Origin: Chthonomonas sp. UBA2391
GTDB lineage: Bacteria > Armatimonadota > Fimbriimonadia > Fimbriimonadales > Fimbriimonadaceae
Direction: 5' to 3'
Assembly: GCA_002343825.1 (NCBI GenBank)
Contig: DDSL01000076.1
Coordinates: 1-14,694, forward strand
DNA: 14,694 nucleotides
Positions 5,971 to 13,389 of the stretch are shown piece after piece. Each line of letters starts with the position of its first letter. Within the stretch, counting starts at the first letter, position 1. A model generated the notes under the pieces. The model saw only the letters and a program-made list of their open reading frames with translations, had not been told where the DNA came from and searched no databases. A program made the position numbers and the translations under genes.

Positions 5971-6824
5971 TCCACAAGCCCCAGGGGCTCACCAGTCACG
6001 ACGTGGTCAACCAGGTTCGTCGCAAGCTGGGCACCCGCCGGGTCGGCCACGCCGGGTCTTTGGACCCCATGGCCACCGGCGCGCTCGTTCTCGCCGTCGG
6101 ACCGGCCACGCGCTTCCTGCAGTATCTCCCGCTTGAACCCAAGATCTATGCCGGCAAGATGACCTTTGGCATAGAAACCAATACCCAAGACGCCGAGGGC
6201 GAGGTCGTCGCCACCCGGAACGTCCCCTACGATCTCGAGGCTCAACTCTTGGAACTCCTCCCCGGTTATGTCGGCGAGGTCCACCAAATCGCCCCGATGT
6301 TCAGTGCCGTAAAGCGAGACGGAAAGCCCCTCTACGCCTATGCCCGCCAGGGGATCGAAGTTGAGCGCGACACCCGCACGATTTACATCGACGAGATTCA
6401 GCTTCTCAACGTCGAAGGGCCGACGGCCGAATTCCGCGTCGTGTGCAGCGGCGGAACCTACGTCCGCACACTGGCTCATGACCTCGGCCAAGATATCGGC
6501 TGTGGGGCCCACCTCTCCGCTCTCACCCGGACCGATGTCGGCAAGTTTTCTTTGGCCAACGCGGTGCAACTCGAAGATGTGGCCCACGAACACCTGATCC
6601 CCCTCCACGAGGCGCTTCCTCCGCTCCAGCTCTTGCAGATGGACGCGGCCGAGGAAGTCCGGATCCGACAGGGTCAGACCCTCAAGATCTCGGATGCGAT
6701 GGACATGCGCTTCGTCGGACTGCTGGACCAGGCCGGTCGTGTATTTGCCGTCGGACGAGCCGAAAAGAACCGACTTCGGCCCGAGTGCGTGATCCCAGCC
6801 GAGGCCCTGGTTGAAGTGGGTTGA
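5952..6824 (+). CDS. truB: tRNA pseudouridine(55) synthase TruB
   Basis: TruB converts U55 in the T-loop of tRNAs to pseudouridine. The 290-residue protein starts with LVVHKPQGLTSHDVV and has the catalytic Asp38 in VGHAGSLDPMATGALV, the GKMTFGIETNTQDAEG block, PMFSAVKRDGKPLYAYAR, and CSGGTYVRTLAHDLG. A short PUA-like tail follows (about residues 230-290). The ATG start lies inside the nrnA end (19-base overlap), and its own end overlaps the next gene by 14 bases, so all three are likely translated from one message. The Ala and Ser in GHAGSLDP replace the more usual Thr residues but leave the catalytic Asp intact. Confidence 0.96.
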   Translation: MLGILVVHKPQGLTSHDVVNQVRRKLGTRRVGHAGSLDPMATGALVLAVGPATRFLQYLPLEPKIYAGKMTFGIETNTQDAEGEVVATRNVPYDLEAQLLELLPGYVGEVHQIAPMFSAVKRDGKPLYAYARQGIEVERDTRTIYIDEIQLLNVEGPTAEFRVVCSGGTYVRTLAHDLGQDIGCGAHLSALTRTDVGKFSLANAVQLEDVAHEHLIPLHEALPPLQLLQMDAAEEVRIRQGQTLKISDAMDMRFVGLLDQAGRVFAVGRAEKNRLRPECVIPAEALVEVG

Positions 6825-7266
6825 GCCCATCACTACTTGGAAGGCCCGACGCGGACCAATTCTGATGGTCGCGGTTTGGGTGGGAGTCACTGCGGTGGGC
6901 GCGTTTCTGCGACCGAACCCCGCCGGACACGGGACCCATCAACAACTTGGCTTGCCACCCTGCCCCATTGTTGTGCTCTATGAGCGTCCTTGCCCCGGGT
7001 GCGGACTGACAACGAGTTTCACGAATACGATCCAGGGAAACTTCGTCGCCGCCTTCGCCGCTCACCCGATCGGGCCGGTGCTCTACTTGGGGCTGGCGGT
7101 CTGCGGGGTGGCCTCACTCGTCGGATTGGTTCGTGGATTCCGGTTCCGGACCGAAGAAGGTCTTTTCTTCTATGCGAGTCTGGCCATCACGCTGCTGATC
7201 TTGGTGATCGGGGTCTACCGCTTCTTTACCCTCCGGATCACCCTCCTCGACTCGTTCTACCGATAG
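6811..7266 (+). CDS. DUF2752 family small membrane protein
   Basis: This membrane protein has about 151 residues and three hydrophobic segments: one near residues 17-32, one near 86-107 and one near 116-138. The family hallmark CPGCGLTTS lies between the first and second segments, preceded by PCPIVVLYERP. DUF2752 proteins have no settled function; the paired cysteines suggest metal or disulfide chemistry at the membrane, but that is inference. The TTG start at 6811 has GAGG (6801-6804) six bases upstream and overlaps truB by 14 bases; an ATG at 6865 would cut into the first membrane segment. The last 10 bases overlap the end of the convergent PLP-enzyme gene. Confidence 0.8.
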   Translation: MKWVEPITTWKARRGPILMVAVWVGVTAVGAFLRPNPAGHGTHQQLGLPPCPIVVLYERPCPGCGLTTSFTNTIQGNFVAAFAAHPIGPVLYLGLAVCGVASLVGLVRGFRFRTEEGLFFYASLAITLLILVIGVYRFFTLRITLLDSFYR

Positions 7267-8207
7267 GCAAAGAGGGCCGGGACGCCCCCCGTGTGCCAGA
7301 ACAGAACGGTTTGATCCTCCAATTCCCCACGGCGAGCGAGATCGAGCACGGCGCTAAAGGCTTTGGCCGAGTAGACCGGGTCCAACAGGATCCCCTCTTG
7401 ATGAGCAAGCCACTGGAGCGCTTCTTCCCCGGCTTCGCTCGGGACCCCATATCCGGGCCCGACGTAATCACTCCGGAGATCGTATTCATCCGGACTCGGC
7501 GGTTCTTGTCCAAGAATCGCGCAGAGATCAGCCCCGACCCGGGCAATCTCATTACGCAAATCCTCTTCGGGGTCGCAGGCGATCCCGATGACTTGGTTGG
7601 GAAAATCGCGGAAGGCAATATGCAGGCCAGCATGGGTGCTGCCGCTGCTGCTCGCGGTGATCAAGACATCGTGATGGGGAGCTTCGTCGGCGGCGACGAA
7701 AAAGGCATAGGCCCCGAGGGCACCGCTCCCCCCCACGGCCAGATGGTGGACGACGTGGCCAGATTGCCGTTCGGATTCGGCCAGATCCGCGGCTCGGGCA
7801 AAGAGATCCTCCCAGGATCCATTCTCAAAACGAACGATTTTAGCCCCGAAGAGATCGCTTAGGACCTCGTTACCCCGCCCAGTAAACTGGACCTGCGGCA
7901 CTTGATGGCCGGGTTCGTAGGGTTGGTCCATCACCGCCGCGACGCAACGCAATTCCGCGATGGCACAAGCGGCAGCCAGTTGGCGGACGAAGTTGCTCTG
8001 GCGCGCCCCGCAGGTCACGATCGTATCGGCGCCTTCATCGAGCGCAGCTTGGATGAGATATTCGAGCTTCCGTCCCTTGTTCCCCCCAAGGGCAAACCCT
8101 GTCAGGTCATCTCGCTTGATCCAAAGGTCAATGCCGAGGGCTTCACTCGCTCTTTCTAGGCGATGGCAGGGCGTCGGTTTCAGGATAAGGGGGAACGTCG
8201 AAAACAT
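7257..8207 (-). CDS. dcyD: PLP-dependent D-cysteine desulfhydrase / ACC deaminase family enzyme
   Basis: This is a fold-type II PLP enzyme of 316 residues. Family members split D-cysteine to pyruvate, H2S and ammonia, or deaminate 1-aminocyclopropane-1-carboxylate. The IKRDDLTGFALGGNKGRKLEYL stretch (30-51) contains the PLP lysine Lys44. GARQSNFVRQLAAAC (67-81) holds the nucleophile-type Ser71, SSSGSTHAGL is the phosphate-binding turn, and HTGG (305-308) closes the active site. The GGNK and QSNxxRQ signatures are shared by both activities. Length and N-terminus resemble DcyD more than ACC deaminase, but substrate cannot be fixed from sequence. It lies 39 bp after an unnamed membrane-protein gene on the same strand and may share its transcript. 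Confidence 0.82.
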   Translation of the reverse strand: MFSTFPLILKPTPCHRLERASEALGIDLWIKRDDLTGFALGGNKGRKLEYLIQAALDEGADTIVTCGARQSNFVRQLAAACAIAELRCVAAVMDQPYEPGHQVPQVQFTGRGNEVLSDLFGAKIVRFENGSWEDLFARAADLAESERQSGHVVHHLAVGGSGALGAYAFFVAADEAPHHDVLITASSSGSTHAGLHIAFRDFPNQVIGIACDPEEDLRNEIARVGADLCAILGQEPPSPDEYDLRSDYVGPGYGVPSEAGEEALQWLAHQEGILLDPVYSAKAFSAVLDLARRGELEDQTVLFWHTGGVPALFAYR

Positions 8208-8246
8208 CAGCTTCTGCTTATTGGACCCGACCCACCATCGTTTCCG

Positions 8247-8750
8247 CTATCCTGGATTTTGAGACACCGGGTCCGCCGGTTCACCCGATGGGTGCTCGTG
8301 CAGAAGTTCTCGACGCCTTCGGTTGGCATAGACGAGGAACACCGCGAGGAGCGCCCCGACGATCAGCGCACCAATCCGGAACATCGACGCGAAGAACTGC
8401 ACCGTCTTCACCTGGAGCGGGTAGATGTTGTTCTTCTTGAGATAGGCATCGTCCAGGTAGCGCGCCCCGTTGGGGTCGACTCCCTTGAGAAACGCTCTCT
8501 CGTCTCGGATCACAAAACGCTGAGGGCTGCCGATTGGTCGCAGGTTGCCACTGCTTTCTCCAAAAAGGTCGTTGGCCGCTTCATCGACTTGAACTCGCAC
8601 GGCAAAGACCGAGTTAGCCGCCATGTTCTGCTCGACAAGGCGGCTAACACCTAGGCTGACCAAGGTGGCGACCAGAAGAATGATCGTCACCTTGGTTCGA
8701 CGGGTCCACTGGGCCCGACGGCGCTTTAGAAGTTCACTTTGCGACGGCAT
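8247..8750 (-). CDS. hypothetical two-TM membrane protein
   Basis: I do not recognise this 167-residue protein. It has a short, very basic cytoplasmic N-terminus (KRRRAQWTRRTK), a membrane segment near residues 21-40, a loop of about 85 residues probably outside the membrane, a second segment near 126-143, and a basic then Pro-rich tail (YANRRRRELLHEHP onward). The arginine and lysine clusters on both sides predict both ends inside the cell. The ATG overlaps the end of the yceI-like gene by 17 bases with no clear ribosome binding site, pointing to translational coupling. No enzyme motif is visible. Confidence 0.7.
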   Translation of the reverse strand: MPSQSELLKRRRAQWTRRTKVTIILLVATLVSLGVSRLVEQNMAANSVFAVRVQVDEAANDLFGESSGNLRPIGSPQRFVIRDERAFLKGVDPNGARYLDDAYLKKNNIYPLQVKTVQFFASMFRIGALIVGALLAVFLVYANRRRRELLHEHPSGEPADPVSQNPG

Positions 8751-9348
8751 AGGCCGAGAGACTGATCTTTACGGTATTCGATACTTTACCGACGGCTTGT
8801 TGGGGGATCTTGATTCCGTAGTCACTGAGATTGACGTTGAAACTGGTAGTGATCTGTACCACATCGCCATCAAAGCCCGCCTTGGCCGTGGCTTCACCCT
8901 TGGCCCGGAATCGGAGTCGAACGGTGGCGGTGACAGCTTTGGTCACACCCTTCATCGTGAAGTTGCCGCGAACCGTGTAGCTGTCGTTTGCCGCAGCCTT
9001 GACGCTCGTGGTCGTGAAGGTGATGTTGGGGAACTTGGCGGTGTTGAGCCACTGGGCGTCCCTCATATGGTCATTTCGCAGGGGAATCCCGGTGTCCACA
9101 TCGGCGGCCTTGATGGTGATGGATCCCTTGCCCATTCGCTTCTTGGGATCGAAGTCGATGCTCCCACTGATGCTGGTGGTCTTACCGGTGAAGGTTTCAA
9201 AGTCGGCCACGCTTTCGACCGTCGCAAGGTTGCGGTAGGCGAGGTCGCCGGTCACGATGTTGAAGGTCTTGGTTTGCGCAAATGCGGCTCCGGCGAGAAC
9301 GAAAGTCGAGGCCAGAGCAGATACGAGAGCAGTACTTCTTGTTTTCAT
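8734..9348 (-). CDS. yceI: YceI-family secreted lipocalin-like protein
   Basis: Members form a lipocalin-like beta barrel, and some bind isoprenoid chains such as polyprenyl quinones. ATG at 9348 gives 204 residues with a classic signal peptide: basic MKTR, a hydrophobic core, and a likely cut after AGAAFA around residue 24. An in-frame ATG at 9387 would add residues ahead of the signal and is rejected. Family blocks are FETFTGKTTSISGSIDFDP, ADVDTGIPLRNDHMRDAQWL, FPNITFTTTSV, YTVRGNFTMKGVTKAV, and a final strand of NLSDYGIKIP. It is probably exported to the periplasm or cell surface. It heads a - strand run with the two-TM protein and the PLP enzyme. The usual histidine in the first family block appears to be missing. 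Confidence 0.87.
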   Translation of the reverse strand: MKTRSTALVSALASTFVLAGAAFAQTKTFNIVTGDLAYRNLATVESVADFETFTGKTTSISGSIDFDPKKRMGKGSITIKAADVDTGIPLRNDHMRDAQWLNTAKFPNITFTTTSVKAAANDSYTVRGNFTMKGVTKAVTATVRLRFRAKGEATAKAGFDGDVVQITTSFNVNLSDYGIKIPQQAVGKVSNTVKISLSAYAVAK

Positions 9349-9365
9349 GGTCACAAAGACAACCT

Positions 9366-9387
9366 CTATCGATAGTTGCAATTGCAA
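9366..9387. promoter_or_regulatory. two abutting perfect palindromes upstream of yceI
   Basis: CTATCGATAG (9366-9375) and TTGCAATTGCAA (9376-9387) are both perfect palindromes and touch each other, 18 to 39 bp before the yceI ATG. They are likely sites for dimeric DNA-binding proteins or part of the yceI promoter (TTGCAA resembles a -35 box), but no -10 box at a proper distance is convincing. The 145-bp divergent region 9349-9493 also contains the chemoreceptor promoter. Confidence 0.45.
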
Positions 9388-9424
9388 ATAACGTCGTGGC
9401 CCCCGGTGAAGTTCCCTGGACCCT

Positions 9425-9451
9425 TAAAGTCTACGTTAATTTCTCCGACAA
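9425..9451 (+). promoter_or_regulatory. putative sigma28 (FliA-type) promoter of the chemoreceptor gene
   Basis: TAAAGTCT (9425-9432), an 11-bp spacer and TCCGACAA (9444-9451) match the flagellar sigma28 consensus TAAAGTTT-N11-GCCGATAA at 7 of 8 and 6 of 8 positions. Chemoreceptor genes are classic sigma28 targets. Transcription would start near 9459, leaving a 5' leader of about 35 bases with AAAGG before the ATG. Confidence 0.55.
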
Positions 9452-9493
9452 TCATCGGTGAAGCGTCCAAATTGGGACCTTCCAAAGGCAGTT

Positions 9494-11437
9494 ATGAAGT
9501 TCTTGGATAATTTGTCGGTTGGGAAACGGCTGATCATCGGGTTCGGGGTGGGCATCGCCTTGAGCTTGGCCGCCAATCTCAGCAACCTTGTCGAGCTCCG
9601 CAGAGCCAATGCAACTCTCGACACGCTCTACCAGGATCGCGTTGCGCCGCTGAATCAGCTCAAGATCGTCAGCGACGGCTATGCGGTCTTCGTCGTCGAC
9701 GCCAGTCACAAAGCCCGCAACGGAAACTTTAGCTACGGCGAAGCGATCAAGGGGATCGACACCGCCCGGGCGAACATCCAGAAAGCTTGGGGCGCCTACG
9801 TCGAGACCAAGATGACCCCCGAAGAGCAAAAGCTCGTCGACGAGGTTGAACCCCTGATGAAGAAAGGGGATGAGTCGATCCTGAAGTTGAAGGACATTCT
9901 CACCCGCGGGAATCAGCAGGAGCTCGCGAGCTACACCGTCCGCGAACTCTATCCCGTCATCGACCCCATCACGGAGAAAATCTCCCTGATCACCGAGCTT
10001 CAGCTCCGCGTCGCCGGCGAACTCCGTGAAAGCGCCACCAAAGAAGCCCAGAGTGCCCAGACACTGGCAATCTTCCTCGGCGGACTTCAACTCGTGCTCA
10101 TGCTCGGCTTCGGATGGGTGATCGCCCGGAGCATCGTGGGGCCGCTCAACCAGATGCAGGCCACGGCGGAGAAGATCTCGACCGGAGACCTTTCGACCGA
10201 CATCACCTACCAGAGTCGAAGCGAGATCGGAGCTCTCGCCAATTCGTTCCGGCACATGATTGAGTACCTGCGGGAGAACGCGGGCAAGGTTCAAGAACTC
10301 AGCCGGGGCAACCTCTTGGTGGAAGTCAGTCCGCGATCGAGCAACGACACCCTAGGCACCGTTTTGCGCGACACGGTGGGCTCTCTGCGCGCCCTCATCT
10401 CGGACGTCGCTCGACAGGCTCAAAGCACCAACAACATCGGCCAGGAGATTCAGTACGCAGCGGAGTCCACCGCCGAATCGAGCAACCAGATCTCGCAGAC
10501 AATCGACCAAGTCGCCCAAGCCACAACCGAATCCGCCCTGACCACACAGAAGATTGCCCAAGGTAGCGAAGACCTCGCCACTCTGGTGCAAGAACTCGGG
10601 GACAACATCGGTCGACTGGAAACGGTCATCGAGCAGGTCATGGAAAGCAGCGACCAGCAGGTTCTGGCGGTGAAGACTGCGACCAAGGTCGCGACCGAGA
10701 GCGGCGAGTCGTTTGAAGAGACCGTCCGCAGCCTGGCCCGAATCCAAGAGCACGTCCGGGTGAGCTCGGAAACGGTCCGTGAACTCGGCCAAAAGCAAGA
10801 GCAGATCGGGGCCATCGTCAGCACGATCGATGAGATCGCCGAGCAGACGAATCTTCTCGCCCTCAACGCCGCCATCGAAGCGGCTCGAGCCGGAGAACAC
10901 GGACGAGGCTTTGCCGTCGTCGCCGACGAAGTGAGGCGTCTCGCCGAACGCGCCGGCCAAGCAACCAAGGAGATTGCAGGTCTCATCGAAGGAGTCCGGG
11001 TCGGAGTCAATCAAGCCGTGCAGGCCATGGACACCACCAGCACCGAAGTCGAGAAAGGAGCTACTAGCAGCCTCAAGATTCGCGAAGGTTACGGCCAGAT
11101 CCTGGATTCGATCGAAGGCGTCCGAACGATCGCCGAGGACAATTCCAACGCCGTTTCGACGATGCGTCAGACCAGCATCTTAGTCGAAAAGTCGATCGCC
11201 TCAGTCAGCGACGTGGCTCAATCGACGGCGGCGGCGGCAGAGCAACTCAGCGCGATGACCGAAGAGATGGCCGCGAGTGCCCAAGAGGTCTCGGCCAACG
11301 TCCAGGAGCAAGATGCCCGAGTGGCCGAGATCAAGCAGATCTCGAACCAACTCCACGTGACGGCTACAACCCTCACCGAGCAAGTCTCCCAGTTCCAGTT
11401 CACCGAAGGTCAACCCGAACTGAGAGTGGCGGCCTAA
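9494..11437 (+). CDS. methyl-accepting chemotaxis protein, four-helix-bundle sensor
   Basis: This transmembrane chemoreceptor has 647 residues from the ATG at 9494, which has AAAGG five bases upstream. An in-frame ATG at 9458 lacks this and is less likely. The order is: TM1 near residues 12-32, an extracytoplasmic helical sensor of about 155 residues (four-helix-bundle MCP type, with YGEAIKGIDTARANIQKAW), TM2 near 190-212, a HAMP domain (RSIVGPLNQMQATAEKIS), a second HAMP-like stretch, then a long coiled-coil signalling domain. The conserved hairpin tip reads EIAEQTNLLALNAAIEAARAG, followed by GRGFAVVADEVRRLAERA, which binds CheA and CheW. No CheR-binding pentapeptide is seen at the end (PELRVAA). 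The ligand is unknown. The gene stands alone between a divergent yceI and a convergent metG. Confidence 0.95.
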   Translation: MKFLDNLSVGKRLIIGFGVGIALSLAANLSNLVELRRANATLDTLYQDRVAPLNQLKIVSDGYAVFVVDASHKARNGNFSYGEAIKGIDTARANIQKAWGAYVETKMTPEEQKLVDEVEPLMKKGDESILKLKDILTRGNQQELASYTVRELYPVIDPITEKISLITELQLRVAGELRESATKEAQSAQTLAIFLGGLQLVLMLGFGWVIARSIVGPLNQMQATAEKISTGDLSTDITYQSRSEIGALANSFRHMIEYLRENAGKVQELSRGNLLVEVSPRSSNDTLGTVLRDTVGSLRALISDVARQAQSTNNIGQEIQYAAESTAESSNQISQTIDQVAQATTESALTTQKIAQGSEDLATLVQELGDNIGRLETVIEQVMESSDQQVLAVKTATKVATESGESFEETVRSLARIQEHVRVSSETVRELGQKQEQIGAIVSTIDEIAEQTNLLALNAAIEAARAGEHGRGFAVVADEVRRLAERAGQATKEIAGLIEGVRVGVNQAVQAMDTTSTEVEKGATSSLKIREGYGQILDSIEGVRTIAEDNSNAVSTMRQTSILVEKSIASVSDVAQSTAAAAEQLSAMTEEMAASAQEVSANVQEQDARVAEIKQISNQLHVTATTLTEQVSQFQFTEGQPELRVAA

Positions 11438-11452
11438 GGGCCTCGCCCGCGC

Positions 11453-13375
11453 TTAGTGAACCGAAGTCCCTTCGGGGGCTTCGGTTTCTGGCGTCAAGAG
11501 GATCGCCCTTCCGTCGGGTCCATCGGCGGCCAAGATCATGCCCTGACTTTCGTGACCCATCAGCTTGGCCGGCTTCAGATTCGCCACGACGACGATCTGC
11601 CGCCCGATGAGGTCCATCGGCGCGTAGCTCTTCCGGATCCCGGCGAGGATCTGCCGCTTCTCTTCGCCGATCATCACCTGGAGCTTCAGAAGCTTTTCGC
11701 TGCCCTCGACCGGTTCGGCTTCCAAGATTCGGGCGACCTTGAGCTGGACGTTCATGAAGTCCTCAATCCCGATCTCCGCCGGGGGTTCAAACTTCGCCTT
11801 CTTGGGCTTTTCCGGTTTAGGTTCCGGGGCCGGCTTGGGCTCGGCTGGCTTCGGTTGAAGCCGAGGGAACATCGGCTGAGGTTGTCCGACCACCACTCCG
11901 GCGGGCAAGGAAGCAGCAGTGCCGATTTCTGCCCAAGCCAGCGTTGGTGGCAGATTGAGCTGGGCAGCCATCCGATCCGCCGTCGCGGGGACAAAAGCTC
12001 GCACCAGACCCTCGGCCGCGCGAACATAGGCCAGCATTCCTCGCACCACTGATCCCAGGGCCGGGTCGGTATTCTTGGCCAGGTCCCACGGCTTTTTGGC
12101 GTCGACGTACCGATTCAGCTCCCGAGCCGCCTGCAGGGCTGCATCCAGAGCTTGGTGGATCCTAAACGTGGCGAAGGCCTGCTCGACCTCAGCCTTGATC
12201 TCCGCAATGCGTTGGGCCACTTCGGGCTCGACTTCTGCCTCCGGGATAGCTCCGTCCACAAATTTGTGCGCCATCGTCAACGTACGATTGAGAGCGTTGC
12301 CTAGGTCGTTGGCAAGGTCGGCGTTATAGATTCGCTCAACTTCGGGCAGGGTGAAATTGGTGTCGCCTTCGTAGGGGAGGGCCCGAGCAAGCGCAAAGCG
12401 AACGACATCAATGGCCAATTCTCGCTCACAACCGGCCTCTTCAAAGTGGGCAATCAACTCCTCGGGCGCCAAAACGTTGCCCTTGGACTTACTCATCTTC
12501 GAATCGTTGAACGTGAACCACCCGTGGGCGATCACCGTTTTGGGCAGTGGGAGTTCGGCCGCCATCAGCATCGCGGGCCAAAGCGTTGCGTGGAATCGGG
12601 TGAAGATCTCCTTGGCCATCCAGTGCACGTCGGCCGGCCAGAGGTCTTCCCAGCCCGCATCGGGCCACCCGGTCGCGGCCAGGTAATTGATCAGCGCATC
12701 GAACCAGACATAGACGACCTTGCTCTCGTCACCCGGCACCGGAATTCCCCACCCCGGGTTGCTCCGCGTCACGCAGAGGTCGCGCAGACCTTGCTTGATA
12801 AAGCTGACCACCTCGGCTTTTCGCCCATCAGGAAGCCAAAAAGACGGATTGGCTTCCGCGTAGGCTAGGAGTTGATCCCCGTAGGCACTTAGGCGGAAGA
12901 AGTAATTCTCCTCGCTAACCCATCGGACTTCGTTGCCGTCGGGACTCCTGCCATCGACTAGATCGCTCTCGCGGACGAAGGTCTCGGCAGCCACGTCGTA
13001 CCAGCCTTCGTACTTGTCCAGATAGATCGCCCCTTTTTCCATCAAGCGGGCGAAGAGCGCCTGGACGCACTTTCGGTGCTCGTCGCTGGTGGTTCGGAAG
13101 AATACGTCGTACTCGATGTGGAGCAAATCGGCAGCATGGCGAAACGTCTGGCTGATTCGATCGACAAAGGCCTGAGGATCCTCTCCCGCCGCCTGAGCCG
13201 CCTCCAAAACTTTGAGGCCATTCTCGTCGGTCCCGGTGAGAAAAACGACCTCTTCACCGCGCTGACGGGCGAAACGCTTCGTCACATCGCAAGCCAGCAT
13301 CGTCAACGCATGCCCCACGTGGGGGACGCTGTTGACGTAATAAATGGGCGTGGTGATATAGGTTCGTTTGGCCAT
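11453..13375 (-). CDS. metG: methionyl-tRNA synthetase with C-terminal tRNA-binding domain
   Basis: MetG charges tRNA(Met) with methionine. ATG at 13375 gives 640 residues starting MAKRTYITTPIYYVNSVPHVGH, with the HIGH-type HVGH at 19-22. The KMSKSKGN loop lies near residues 293-300. The connective peptide region, where many MetRS have a zinc knuckle with CxxC pairs, reads GWYDVAAETF and DGRSPDGNEV: the cysteines are gone but the shape is kept. An anticodon-binding helical domain follows, then a Pro/Lys/Glu-rich linker, and an EMAP/Trbp111-like OB domain (IEDFMNVQLKVARILEAEPV to LMGHESQGMILAA) that dimerises or grips tRNA. It lies 14 bp after the J-domain gene on the same strand. Its last codons contain the terminator of the convergent chemoreceptor gene. 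Confidence 0.97.
   Translation of the reverse strand: MAKRTYITTPIYYVNSVPHVGHALTMLACDVTKRFARQRGEEVVFLTGTDENGLKVLEAAQAAGEDPQAFVDRISQTFRHAADLLHIEYDVFFRTTSDEHRKCVQALFARLMEKGAIYLDKYEGWYDVAAETFVRESDLVDGRSPDGNEVRWVSEENYFFRLSAYGDQLLAYAEANPSFWLPDGRKAEVVSFIKQGLRDLCVTRSNPGWGIPVPGDESKVVYVWFDALINYLAATGWPDAGWEDLWPADVHWMAKEIFTRFHATLWPAMLMAAELPLPKTVIAHGWFTFNDSKMSKSKGNVLAPEELIAHFEEAGCERELAIDVVRFALARALPYEGDTNFTLPEVERIYNADLANDLGNALNRTLTMAHKFVDGAIPEAEVEPEVAQRIAEIKAEVEQAFATFRIHQALDAALQAARELNRYVDAKKPWDLAKNTDPALGSVVRGMLAYVRAAEGLVRAFVPATADRMAAQLNLPPTLAWAEIGTAASLPAGVVVGQPQPMFPRLQPKPAEPKPAPEPKPEKPKKAKFEPPAEIGIEDFMNVQLKVARILEAEPVEGSEKLLKLQVMIGEEKRQILAGIRKSYAPMDLIGRQIVVVANLKPAKLMGHESQGMILAADGPDGRAILLTPETEAPEGTSVH
11461..11489 (+). 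terminator. intrinsic terminator for the chemoreceptor gene, inside the metG 3' end
   Basis: CCGAAGTCCC (11461-11470) pairs with GGGGCTTCGG (11475-11484) across a TTCG loop (10 bp, one G-T pair), followed by TTTCT. It begins 24 bases after the chemoreceptor stop. The same bases encode the last residues of MetG (around EAPEGTSVH) on the other strand. No T-run follows on the - strand, so it looks one-directional. Confidence 0.75.
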
Positions 13376-13389
13376 GAACGGGTGGGAGT

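Noticed and set aside
5829..6890. Long open frame on the - strand opposite truB
   Set aside because: It is antisense to a certain gene, has no recognisable domain, and long shadow frames are common in GC-rich DNA.
6990..7862. Long open frame on the + strand across DUF2752 and the PLP-enzyme gene
   Set aside because: Both opposing genes have clear family motifs; the frame's product is low-complexity and resembles nothing.
9452..10294. Long - strand frame opposite the chemoreceptor
   Set aside because: Shadow of the chemoreceptor codon pattern, with no start signal or domain.
11424..11447. Possible terminator in the gap between the chemoreceptor and metG (GGCC-CTTA-GGCC type hairpin)
   Set aside because: The stem is short and bulged and no T-run follows on either strand.
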